The notes beneath the pieces are model-generated. The model had not been told where the DNA came from and made no database searches. It saw only the letters and a program-made list of their open reading frames with translations. DNA of 5,726 nucleotides, taken from assembly GCA_017547995.1 (NCBI GenBank), contig JAFYNW010000146.1:1-5726 (forward strand), read 5' to 3'. This DNA comes from Clostridia bacterium. Its GTDB lineage: Bacteria > Bacillota > Clostridia > Oscillospirales > Butyricicoccaceae. Below are positions 1 through 5,357 of this stretch, in pieces (the first letter of the stretch is position 1; each line of letters begins with the position of its first letter). The translations under genes were made by a program, and so were the position numbers.

Positions 1-566
1 GTCAGAATAATCGTGATTTTGCCCTTGAGCGCACGGATTACGTCCCATAAACCATGTCTTGCTAGCACGTCAAGTCCGAGTGTCGGCTCGTCGAGAAAGA
101 GAATCTCAGGCTCGCTGATGAGCGCCATAGCAATGCTTACCCGTCTTTGCCATCCGCCTGAAAGCTTGCCTGCCCTTCTGTGCCATACTTCATCAAGGGC
201 AAACTGAGCGCGAAGCTCATCAAGCTTGGTATTCGTCTTTTCCTTGGAAAAGCCGTGAATGCCGCATATAAGTCTGAGATTTTCCTCAACAGAAAGATTG
301 GGCGCAACGGCGGTCTCCTGCGGAGATACACCAATCAGACCCTTCACCTTGTCAGCTTCCTTTGTAATACTATATCCGCCCACAAGAGCATCACCCTTGT
401 CAGGCTGAGTAAGGCAAGTCAGCATTTTTATAGTCGTGGTCTTGCCGGCGCCGTTTACACCCAGCAGGGAAAAGAGCTCGCCATGGTCGATTTCAAGGTC
501 GAGCCCGTCAACCGCAAGAATATTCCCATAACGCTTGCCAAGCCCCTTTGTCACAATAGCCTTCAT
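1..566 (-). CDS. ABC transporter ATP-binding protein, ABC-2/drug-export type (partial, C-terminus off the left edge)
   Basis: This is the nucleotide-binding subunit of an ABC transporter, which hydrolyses ATP on the cytoplasmic face to power a separate membrane permease. The visible 188 residues contain the motifs in order: Walker A GVNGAGKTT at 36-44, Q-loop Gln83 in SPQET, signature LSGGW at 135-139 followed by QRR, Walker B ILFLDEP at 155-161 with Asp159 and Glu160, and the D-loop LGLD at 163-166. The signature has Trp where LSGGQ has Gln; as I recall, this LSGGWQRR form is usual in one branch of ABC-2-type ATPases. The reading frame runs off the window just before the expected H-loop histidine. 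The start is the ATG at 566, preceded by AGGAGG (575-580) with an 8-base gap. An extended -10 promoter lies just upstream, so the gene is probably first in its operon, with permease genes expected off the left edge. The substrate cannot be told. Confidence 0.95.
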   Translation of the reverse strand, partial: MKAIVTKGLGKRYGNILAVDGLDLEIDHGELFSLLGVNGAGKTTTIKMLTCLTQPDKGDALVGGYSITKEADKVKGLIGVSPQETAVAPNLSVEENLRLICGIHGFSKEKTNTKLDELRAQFALDEVWHRRAGKLSGGWQRRVSIAMALISEPEILFLDEPTLGLDVLARHGLWDVIRALKGKITIIL

Positions 567-593
567 AACATTATCCTCCTTATTACGTTTACA

Positions 594-602
594 ATTATAG
601 CA
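594..602 (-). promoter_or_regulatory. Extended -10 promoter for the ABC transporter ATPase
   Basis: Read on the minus strand this is TGCTATAAT: a perfect TATAAT (594-599) with the TG of an extended -10 element one base upstream (601-602). No good -35 hexamer lies at 16-18 bases, which fits an extended -10 promoter. Transcription would start near 587, a few bases before the AGGAGG ribosome binding site, giving a leader of about 20 bases. Confidence 0.6.
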
Positions 603-666
603 AATGCAAAGGAGAAAATGTGGATTTTTGTTTGTTCGGTCGCGGAGCGTGTCTTATCGGTCGGAT

Positions 667-704
667 AAAAAAGGCGATACCCGTTCAAAGTGACAGGTAC
701 CGCC
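667..704 (-). terminator. Rho-independent terminator of the DUF362 gene
   Basis: On the minus strand GGCGGTACC (696-704) pairs with GGTATCGCC (673-681), a 9-bp stem with one G-T pair and a 14-base loop. Six T residues follow directly (667-672). It begins 22 bases after the DUF362 stop codon and lies upstream of the ABC gene's promoter, so the two minus-strand genes are separate transcription units. Confidence 0.85.
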
Positions 705-726
705 GATTTATTACGTTTAAGATATC

Positions 727-1590
727 TTACTTAACTTCGATGAGCTCGTACTTACGGCTTGCGAAACCGAGAGCTTCAGCAGCATCAACAGTGATGATAC
801 CCTTGCGGGAGTTGATACGTTCGAGAAGGTGTTCCTTGCCAGGGTCATCAGAATTGATAACAAGGTCGAGGCAAGCCTGGTCGATAGCGATAGGGTCTGT
901 GGAAGCGAGAATACCGATATCCTTCATGCATGGGTCTTCAGCCTTTGCACAGCAGTCGCAGTCAACGGACATATTAGCCATAACGTTGATGTAAACGATT
1001 TCATTCTTGAAATAGTCGCATACGCTCATAGCCGCGTCAGCCATAGACTTGAGGAAGAGTTCGCGTTCAGCAGTCCAGATCTTTTCTGGTTCGCCTGCGC
1101 CGTGGATATATGCCTTGCCGAAGGAAGAAGCCATACCGATAGCAAGCTGCTTGAGAGCTCCGCCGTAGCCGCCCATTGGGTGACCCTTGAAGTGGGAGAG
1201 AACGAGCATGGAGTCGTAGTTTGCAACTGTCTTGCCGAGGTAGTTCTTCTTGATAACGTTGCCGTTCATTTCGATTTCGAGGTCAGGACCTTCTGCGTCC
1301 ATGATGTCAACCTTGAAATACTTTGTCCAGCCGTGTTCGTCCATGAGAATCTTGTGCTTTTCAGTTGTGTTACGCTGACCTTCGTAAGCTGTGTTACATT
1401 CAACAACTGTGCCGCCTACGTGGTCGATGATTGGCTTCCAGAATTCAGGGTGAAGGAAGTTCTGGTTGCCCTTTTCGCCGGAGTGAACCTTGATAGCAAC
1501 GTTGCCCTTGAGTTCCTTGCCGACCATCTTGTAGAGTTCAAGCACCTTTTCAGGTGTGATGTCCTTGGAGAAATATACTTTTGCGCTCAT
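727..1590 (-). CDS. DUF362-family protein with a CDCC cysteine motif
   Basis: This 287-residue protein resembles the DUF362 family of uncharacterised, often iron-sulfur-associated proteins. Recognisable segments are CNTAYEGQR (65-73), the glycine-rich HFKGHPMGGYGGALK (133-147), and VDCDCC (209-214) followed by Cys221 and the block DIGILASTDPIAIDQAC (224-240). Many DUF362 proteins also carry a ferredoxin insert with CxxCxxCxxxCP; this one lacks it, so Cys211, Cys213, Cys214 and Cys221 are the only clustered candidate ligands. It has no signal peptide or membrane segment and should be cytoplasmic. The start is the ATG at 1590, with AGGAGG (1596-1601) 5 bases before it. The frame stays open upstream to 1830, but that part runs antisense through the neighbouring gene and past the promoter. 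It has its own promoter and terminator, and its even use of C-ending codons such as AAC, GAC and TTC suggests strong expression. The biochemical role is unknown; metal or redox work is inference. Confidence 0.88.
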   Translation of the reverse strand: MSAKVYFSKDITPEKVLELYKMVGKELKGNVAIKVHSGEKGNQNFLHPEFWKPIIDHVGGTVVECNTAYEGQRNTTEKHKILMDEHGWTKYFKVDIMDAEGPDLEIEMNGNVIKKNYLGKTVANYDSMLVLSHFKGHPMGGYGGALKQLAIGMASSFGKAYIHGAGEPEKIWTAERELFLKSMADAAMSVCDYFKNEIVYINVMANMSVDCDCCAKAEDPCMKDIGILASTDPIAIDQACLDLVINSDDPGKEHLLERINSRKGIITVDAAEALGFASRKYELIEVK

Positions 1591-1620
1591 AATAGCCTCC
1601 TGAGTATTTTTGATAGATAT

Positions 1621-1649
1621 ATTATACACCCAACACACCGTATAGGCAA
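1621..1649 (-). promoter_or_regulatory. Sigma-A-like promoter of the DUF362 gene
   Basis: On the minus strand the -35 is TTGCCT (1644-1649), the spacer is 17 bases, and the -10 is a perfect TATAAT (1621-1626). The predicted transcript start is near 1614, leaving a leader of about 24 bases that contains the AGGAGG at 1596-1601. The position also shows that the coding start is the ATG at 1590, not one further upstream. Confidence 0.8.
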
Positions 1650-1661
1650 GGCTTTTTTGTA

Positions 1662-1669
1662 ACGTACGT
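1662..1669. promoter_or_regulatory. ACGTACGT palindrome in the divergent intergenic region (possible operator)
   Basis: An 8-bp perfect palindrome lies between the DUF362 and ferritin-like genes, flanked by T-tracts (T6 at 1653-1658, T5 at 1672-1676). It sits about 50 bases upstream of the DUF362 transcript start. It overlaps the zone where the plus-strand gene would need its -35; TTGTAA at 1657-1662 is a weak candidate, with TAAGAT at 1682-1687 and a 19-base gap. The symmetry does not extend beyond 8 bp, so an operator role is only a suggestion. Confidence 0.25.
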
Positions 1670-1726
1670 AATTTTTCTGAATAAGATAAAAACAGAACTA
1701 CCAGATAAGAAGGGAAGGGACTATTT

Positions 1727-2971
1727 ATGAATCCATTCAAAGAACGAGCCATGCCGATTGACGCCTCATTCAGAAACTGGTCGGGCATTTTCCCAAAGCC
1801 ATACTGCAAGGATGAGGTAGACCCATACACAAAGACCCGCGTCGTGCTGATGAACGGCGCTGAGTTTGAGTCGGTCTGGTTCGGTCATCGCTTCAACAGA
1901 ATATGCAACAACAACGATTTGCGCCGCGAGCTTGCCCTCATCCGCCGCAGTGAACAGCAACAACAGAAGGTGATTGCCGCTCTCAAGCCGATGAACGAAA
2001 GCATCCTCGAGCATACTATCACGTATGAACAGCTTGCCGTTGACCTTACTGCTGAAATGGCGAGAAAAGAGCCTGATATGATGGTAAAGGCGGCCCTTGA
2101 TTTCGCATTGCTTGAGGACTTCGACCATCTTTACCGCTATGCAGACCTGCTGGAAATGGAGCAGGGCATCAGGGCGGAAAATCTTGTAGGTCATTATACG
2201 GAAATCATGCCGGGCAGGCCGACAATCTCCGAGCACCGCTATCCGTTTGACAACGTGAGATGCTTCATCAATAACAAGACGGCCAATCCGCTGACAAAGC
2301 TCCATACAGCCATCATCACGGCGGCTGAGCAGCAGACGATGAACTACTATATGAACGTTGCCGCCGTCGTGCAGACCAGCGATATCGGCAGACAGCTCTA
2401 TCAGGAAATCGGTCTTATCGAAGAGGAGCACGTTACACATTACGGAAGTCTGCTCGATCCGAACGTAACACTTCTTGAGCATCTGCTTGCCAACGAATAC
2501 ACAGAATGCTATCTCTATTATTCCTGCTATATGACCGAAACTGACCCATATATCAGGAAAATCTGGGAGCAGCATTTCTGCGAAGAGCTTTCGCATCTCC
2601 ACAAGGCTGTCGAACTTCTGAAAAAATATGAGAAGAAGGATTGGTGGGAGGTCATACCGGACGGCGAATTCCCTGATTTGCTCAGCTTGCACGAAAATAA
2701 GGAGTACGTCCGTAAAGTTCTGGCAAATACTGTAAATTTCACAAGCAAAAACGAGGACTATATCTGCGTCGATAAGCTTCGTAACGACGACAGATTCTTC
2801 CTCTTCCAGCAAAGGCTGAATACGCCTGTAAACGAAGCGCCGTCCCACGCCGTGATTGAAAAGTATATTGCCAAAAACGGCATGGACTACCGCTATGAAA
2901 TCCGAGAAAACCCAATTCCTGCCCTCCGCGACAGAACAAAGGACAACACAACCGTCGGCAGATGTATGTAA
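1727..2971 (+). CDS. Ferritin-like protein with three helix-pair E...[E/D]xxH metal motifs
   Basis: I do not recognise a named family for this 414-residue protein, but it carries the ferritin-like di-metal pattern three times. Each unit is a Glu in one predicted helix, then a second helix with [E/D]xxH about 30 residues later: Glu101 with Asp131/His134 (Glu130 is adjacent), Glu201 with Glu232/His235, and Glu257 with Glu287/His290. Spacings of 30, 31 and 30 residues argue against chance. Ferritin-like four-helix bundles such as rubrerythrin use two such pairs to bind two iron or manganese ions, so three pairs is one more than needed. Residues 1-90 and about 310-414 are outside the bundle and carry no motif I can name. 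No signal peptide or membrane segment is seen, so it is probably cytoplasmic. The start is the ATG at 1727, with a purine-rich AGGGAAGGGA (1711-1720) 6 bases upstream. It is divergent from the DUF362 gene and ends at a shared terminator. Storage, oxidase or peroxide-scavenging roles are all possible. Confidence 0.8.
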   Translation: MNPFKERAMPIDASFRNWSGIFPKPYCKDEVDPYTKTRVVLMNGAEFESVWFGHRFNRICNNNDLRRELALIRRSEQQQQKVIAALKPMNESILEHTITYEQLAVDLTAEMARKEPDMMVKAALDFALLEDFDHLYRYADLLEMEQGIRAENLVGHYTEIMPGRPTISEHRYPFDNVRCFINNKTANPLTKLHTAIITAAEQQTMNYYMNVAAVVQTSDIGRQLYQEIGLIEEEHVTHYGSLLDPNVTLLEHLLANEYTECYLYYSCYMTETDPYIRKIWEQHFCEELSHLHKAVELLKKYEKKDWWEVIPDGEFPDLLSLHENKEYVRKVLANTVNFTSKNEDYICVDKLRNDDRFFLFQQRLNTPVNEAPSHAVIEKYIAKNGMDYRYEIRENPIPALRDRTKDNTTVGRCM

Positions 2972-2986
2972 CGATATCAGTATAAA

Positions 2987-3014
2987 TGTAGGGGAGGGTC
3001 TCTGTGCCCTCCCG
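2987..3014. repeat. GC-rich palindromic intergenic element
   Basis: GGGAGGG (2992-2998) and CCCTCCC (3007-3013) form a perfect 7-bp stem around an 8-base loop, preceded by TGTAG. It is not followed by a T-tract, so it is a poor terminator. Its composition resembles the small dispersed palindromes often found between genes in gut Firmicutes. Only one copy is in the window, so repeat status rests on general knowledge. Confidence 0.45.
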
Positions 3015-3023
3015 CAATAAAAC

Positions 3024-3049
3024 AAAAGCCACTCAATAGAGTGGCTTTT
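3024..3049. terminator. Bidirectional terminator between converging genes
   Basis: AAAAGCCACTC (3024-3034) and GAGTGGCTTTT (3039-3049) form a perfect 11-bp stem with an AATA loop. It reads as a hairpin ending in a T-run on both strands; the minus-strand version continues into a second T-rich stretch (GTTTTATT). It lies 52 bases after the plus-strand stop at 2971 and 2 bases after the minus-strand stop at 3052, so it can end both transcripts. Confidence 0.9.
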
Positions 3050-3051
3050 CG

Positions 3052-3540
3052 CTATTTCCAATATTCTTTTCTTACAACTCTGTAAGCAGGCTTGTAATGG
3101 TCGTGGTATTGCTTTGTATGTGAGGTAGGGCGGATTCCGCCTGCGAGATATTCCTCCACTGCCGCCTTCGCCTCGTCAAAGCCAAAGTCAAAAACGCCAT
3201 CCTTCGCCATAACGACAAACTCATCAAGCTTTGATTCAAAGGCAAGGTTACTGCCGCTCATCTGGTTTGCACTCTTTACAAAAGCCTCGTTGAGCTTCCC
3301 GAGCTGAGCCTCGTCAAGACCCTTGAGGCACACACGCACGTAGCCTCCGCCGATATCCTGCTCGGCTTCATAAGGAAGATGATGCACTTCTTCCCATTCG
3401 TTCAGAAGACGCTGTTCGGCATAATTTTTATCAGCAATAAGATGCCCCGGGCCAAACTCCTGCTGAAAAATCAGCTTGATATAGTCCTGCGGCAAAGCGT
3501 AAGGGTGAAGATTTCTTTCGTTCAGAATATATTCTTTCAT
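3052..3540 (-). CDS. Hypothetical protein (162 aa) with a His/Tyr-rich C-terminal motif
   Basis: I cannot assign this protein to a named family. It is soluble by composition, with no signal peptide or membrane segment. Three stretches look conserved by their density of Gly, Pro, His and aromatic residues: QEFGPGHLI (27-35), GGGYVRVCLKGLD (64-76), and a C-terminal block (138-156) with Pro138, His141, Tyr145, His146, His148, Tyr149, Pro151 and Tyr153. The histidines could bind a metal or act in catalysis, but no known active site is recognisable. The start is the ATG at 3540, with AGGAG (3545-3549) 4 bases before it. Only 52 bases separate it from the MATE stop upstream and a hairpin fills most of that space, so it is probably expressed by readthrough from the MATE transcript. 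The frame, ribosome site and terminator make it a convincing gene. Confidence 0.82.
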   Translation of the reverse strand: MKEYILNERNLHPYALPQDYIKLIFQQEFGPGHLIADKNYAEQRLLNEWEEVHHLPYEAEQDIGGGYVRVCLKGLDEAQLGKLNEAFVKSANQMSGSNLAFESKLDEFVVMAKDGVFDFGFDEAKAAVEEYLAGGIRPTSHTKQYHDHYKPAYRVVRKEYWK

Positions 3541-3558
3541 AATGCTCCTTTTATTAAA

Positions 3559-3586
3559 ATACCGCCGCGTATTTCAGCGGCGGTAT
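3559..3586 (-). terminator. Hairpin after the MATE gene (probable partial terminator)
   Basis: ATACCGCCGC (3559-3568) and GCGGCGGTAT (3577-3586) form a perfect 10-bp GC-rich stem with an 8-base loop. On the minus strand the stem's terminal T runs into TTT then AATAA, so the T-tract is short. It begins 6 bases after the MATE stop and ends 18 bases before the next start codon. It may act as a leaky terminator that lowers expression of the 162-residue protein, or as an mRNA 3'-end stabiliser. Confidence 0.65.
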
Positions 3587-3592
3587 GTGGGA

Positions 3593-5035
3593 TTATTCTT
3601 CGTGACCTGCGTGAGAGTGCTTTGATTCAAATGGAGAATCATCGCCATCCTTGAGAGGCTTGAGCTTCTTGAAGAGCCAGATCATCATTGGCAATGCGAG
3701 GAAGAGGAAGGAGAGAAGGTCGGAAAGTGCCTGAGCACAAGCAAGACCGTAAGCGCCAAGACCGAACATGCTTTCAAGAACCTTTGGAAGGATGAGCACG
3801 ATAGGGATGAGGAAGAGAAGCTGGCGGGACATACTGAGAATAAGATTTTCAATAGGTCTGCCCAGCGACTGGAACATATTACTTGAAACCATAACGATGA
3901 TGTGTGGAACAAGTACTACGCAGAGTGTACGCACCTTGAAGGATGCGATAGCGAGAACAGTAGGGTCGTTTTCTGTATTGAAAAGACCGATAAGTGCGTC
4001 AGCACTGAGGAACATAGCCGCACCGAGAATGATAGCACATACAGAGCCGATTTTTACGGTTGTAAGATAAGCGTCCTTGACTCGGTCGTATTTCTTCGCG
4101 CCCCAGCAGAAGCCGGCAACAGGACCGAAGCCCTGAGAGAAGCCCATAATAGCGGAAGCGATAAGACGATAAAGCTTGTTGGCAACAGAGATAGCCGCGA
4201 GAACAGCTGTACCGAAGCCCTTTGCAACGTGGTTGGAAATGATGCCGCCCACAGACATAAGGCTCATACGAAGGAAAGCAGGAATACCCATCTTTGCAAC
4301 TTCGCTCATAATATCCCACTTGAAGCGGAAATACTTAGGATGAAGCTCGAGCATAGCCGTCTTCTTGATATAAGGAATAGCGAGAACACAGCAGCTGAAC
4401 ATCTTGGAAAGGGCAGTAGCACCGGCAGCACCGGCAACGCCCCAACCGAATACGTTGATGAACAACGGGTCGAGAATTATATTGAGGAAACAGCCTGCAC
4501 ACATGCCCCACATAGCGTAGGTCGTCGAACCTTCACTTCGCAGAAGCTGGTTCATAATGAGGTTGGCTGTTGTAAAGCCTGCGGAAAGAAGTATCCAGTG
4601 GGCATAGTCCATGGAATACTGAAGAGCAGAATCTGTAACGCCGAAAAGACGTACCAGAGGCTCTTTGAAGAAGAGGCAGATAAAGCCTAAAAGGAATGAG
4701 AATACAACACCGATTGTAAGAGTTGTTGTGGCAACGGAAGATGCCTTTTCGTCTTCCTTAGCGCCCATAAGACGGGAAATATAGCTGGCTGCACCGAATG
4801 CAAAACCCATTGAAATAGAGCGGAGCAGATTCATCAGGGAATCGTTTACCGCAACAGCCGCAGTGGCATTCATACCAAGCTGGCTGACGAAGAATGTATC
4901 GGCAAGATTATATATCGAGTCGATCATCTGAGAGATAATCATCGGGATAGCGACCTTTGGAATAACCTTCATCATAGGGTCTTCCAGCATCATGCGACGA
5001 CGTGCTTCTCTCTGTAATGATTGCTTAGCGTCCAA
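3593..5035 (-). CDS. MATE-family multidrug/cation efflux protein
   Basis: This inner-membrane transporter is predicted to export drugs or organic cations using a Na+ or H+ gradient. The 480 residues (485 if the ATG at 5050 is used) are mostly hydrophobic helices, matching the usual 12-segment MATE length. Numbered from the ATG at 5050, family hallmarks are IDSIYNLADTFFVSQLG (43-59), MGFAFGAASYISRLMGA (81-97), the RSEGS plus LNIILDPLFI region (171-198), and FSQGFGP..GFCWGAKKYDRV (304-324). The second half repeats the pattern of the first, as expected of this duplicated fold. The sequence is closer to the MepA-like branch than to NorM, by memory only. The tail after residue 465 is charged and carries three histidines. 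The start is chosen at the TTG (5033-5035) because GGAGG lies 8 bases before it, whereas the ATG at 5050 has no ribosome site. It has its own promoter; the substrate cannot be told from sequence. Confidence 0.93.
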   Translation of the reverse strand: MDAKQSLQREARRRMMLEDPMMKVIPKVAIPMIISQMIDSIYNLADTFFVSQLGMNATAAVAVNDSLMNLLRSISMGFAFGAASYISRLMGAKEDEKASSVATTTLTIGVVFSFLLGFICLFFKEPLVRLFGVTDSALQYSMDYAHWILLSAGFTTANLIMNQLLRSEGSTTYAMWGMCAGCFLNIILDPLFINVFGWGVAGAAGATALSKMFSCCVLAIPYIKKTAMLELHPKYFRFKWDIMSEVAKMGIPAFLRMSLMSVGGIISNHVAKGFGTAVLAAISVANKLYRLIASAIMGFSQGFGPVAGFCWGAKKYDRVKDAYLTTVKIGSVCAIILGAAMFLSADALIGLFNTENDPTVLAIASFKVRTLCVVLVPHIIVMVSSNMFQSLGRPIENLILSMSRQLLFLIPIVLILPKVLESMFGLGAYGLACAQALSDLLSFLFLALPMMIWLFKKLKPLKDGDDSPFESKHSHAGHEE

Positions 5036-5043
5036 AGCAATTA

Positions 5044-5048
5044 CCTCC
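5044..5048 (-). promoter_or_regulatory. Ribosome binding site that places the MATE start at a TTG
   Basis: GGAGG on the minus strand overlaps the ATG at 5050 and lies 8 bases before an in-frame TTG (codon 6 counted from that ATG). The 15 bases upstream of the ATG hold only TTAAAGAA, with no usable Shine-Dalgarno sequence. The leader from the predicted promoter is about 18 bases to the ATG and about 33 to the TTG. Confidence 0.65.
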
Positions 5049-5074
5049 ATTTCTTTAAGTAACTTAATGAATAT

Positions 5075-5103
5075 ATTTTACACCTGTTTAAGGCAATAGT
5101 CAA
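5075..5103 (-). promoter_or_regulatory. Sigma-A-like promoter of the MATE gene
   Basis: On the minus strand the -35 is TTGACT (5098-5103, five of six to consensus) and the -10 is TAAAAT (5075-5080, five of six), with a 17-base spacer. Transcription should start near 5068. The imperfect dyad ACA-CC-TGT (5080-5087) overlaps the upstream edge of the -10 and resembles the core of the BlaI-type operator found near 5281. Confidence 0.75.
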
Positions 5104-5171
5104 GATAATCTTCATAGGCATATTAGATAAAAATCCCGCGTATTTTTTGACATATCGGGAAAAAATCATCC

Positions 5172-5224
5172 TTAAAAAGCCTTCCCATTGAGGGGAAGGG
5201 GGACCGCTTGCGGTGGATGAGGTG
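5172..5224. repeat. Palindromic intergenic element with two hairpins
   Basis: CCTTCCC (5180-5186) pairs with GGGAAGG (5193-5199) around a 6-base loop, and ACCGC (5203-5207) pairs with GCGGT (5210-5214) around TT, ending in GGATGAGGTG. From memory, this arrangement (AAAGCCTTCCC, a short loop, GGGAAGG, a variable second hairpin, GGATGAGGTG) is a very common dispersed element between genes in gut Firmicutes. It codes for nothing visible. Only one copy is in the window, so the repeat claim rests on recollection. Confidence 0.6.
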
Positions 5225-5273
5225 TAGGTGTAATTGTGATTGTACTCAATCTAAGCAGGTGAACACATTGTTC

Positions 5274-5289
5274 TTCTACAAATGTAGAA
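5274..5289. promoter_or_regulatory. BlaI/MecI/CopY-type operator, upstream copy
   Basis: TTCTACAAATGTAGAA is a perfect palindrome with 7-bp arms around two central bases, containing an exact TACAnnTGTA, the known recognition core of BlaI, MecI and CopY repressors. It lies just upstream of the -35 of the repressor gene's promoter. Its centre is 52 bp from that of the second operator, about five helical turns, so both would face the same side of the DNA. Confidence 0.85.
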
Positions 5290-5295
5290 AATTCA

Positions 5296-5325
5296 TTGAC
5301 ATCTATGCTGTAAATATGATATAAT
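5296..5325 (+). promoter_or_regulatory. Consensus promoter of the BlaI-type repressor gene
   Basis: The -35 is a perfect TTGACA (5296-5301) and the -10 a perfect TATAAT (5320-5325), with an 18-base spacer and an extended TG at 5317-5318. The predicted start, near 5332, falls inside the second operator. Such a strong promoter flanked by two operators is typical of a tightly autoregulated unit. Confidence 0.88.
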
Positions 5326-5341
5326 TTCTACAACAGTAGAA
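5326..5341. promoter_or_regulatory. BlaI/MecI/CopY-type operator, promoter-proximal copy
   Basis: TTCTACAACAGTAGAA has 6-bp inverted arms and differs from the CTACAnnTGTAG pattern at one core base (A in place of T). It directly abuts the -10 and covers the predicted transcript start, so a bound repressor would block RNA polymerase. It is probably the weaker of the two sites. Confidence 0.78.
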
Positions 5342-5357
5342 GATAAGGAGGTGCAAT

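Noticed and set aside
180..668. A 162-codon plus-strand open frame over the ABC ATPase gene.
   Set aside because: It is antisense to Walker A and the signature motif and runs through the ABC promoter and ribosome site.
829..1662. A 277-codon open frame on the plus strand, opposite the DUF362 gene.
   Set aside because: It lies wholly antisense to a gene with clear family motifs, a promoter, a ribosome site and a terminator. Its product is low-complexity in character (rich in Val, Phe and Ala) with no motif, and the openness follows from the codon bias of the real gene.
1591..1830. An 80-codon upstream extension of the DUF362 frame.
   Set aside because: It passes through the DUF362 promoter and antisense to the start of the ferritin-like gene, and the ATG at 1590 has an ideal AGGAGG.
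1766..3061. A 431-codon minus-strand open frame opposite the ferritin-like gene.
   Set aside because: It crosses the bidirectional terminator, has no ribosome site, and its product shows no family features, while the plus strand has a regular motif pattern.
3902..4690. A 262-codon plus-strand open frame inside the MATE gene.
   Set aside because: It is antisense to well-conserved MATE motifs, and its translation is charged with no domain.
5131..5166. TCCCG and CGGGA arms with a nearby TTGACA (5147-5152), considered as a hairpin or an extra promoter.
   Set aside because: The arms are only 5 bp with an 18-base loop, and no acceptable -10 lies 16-18 bases downstream of the TTGACA.
5051..5357. 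A search for a small gene or RNA in the longest intergenic region.
   Set aside because: Beyond the promoters, operators and palindromic element already listed, I see no start codon with a ribosome site and a worthwhile frame, and no riboswitch or tRNA-like structure.
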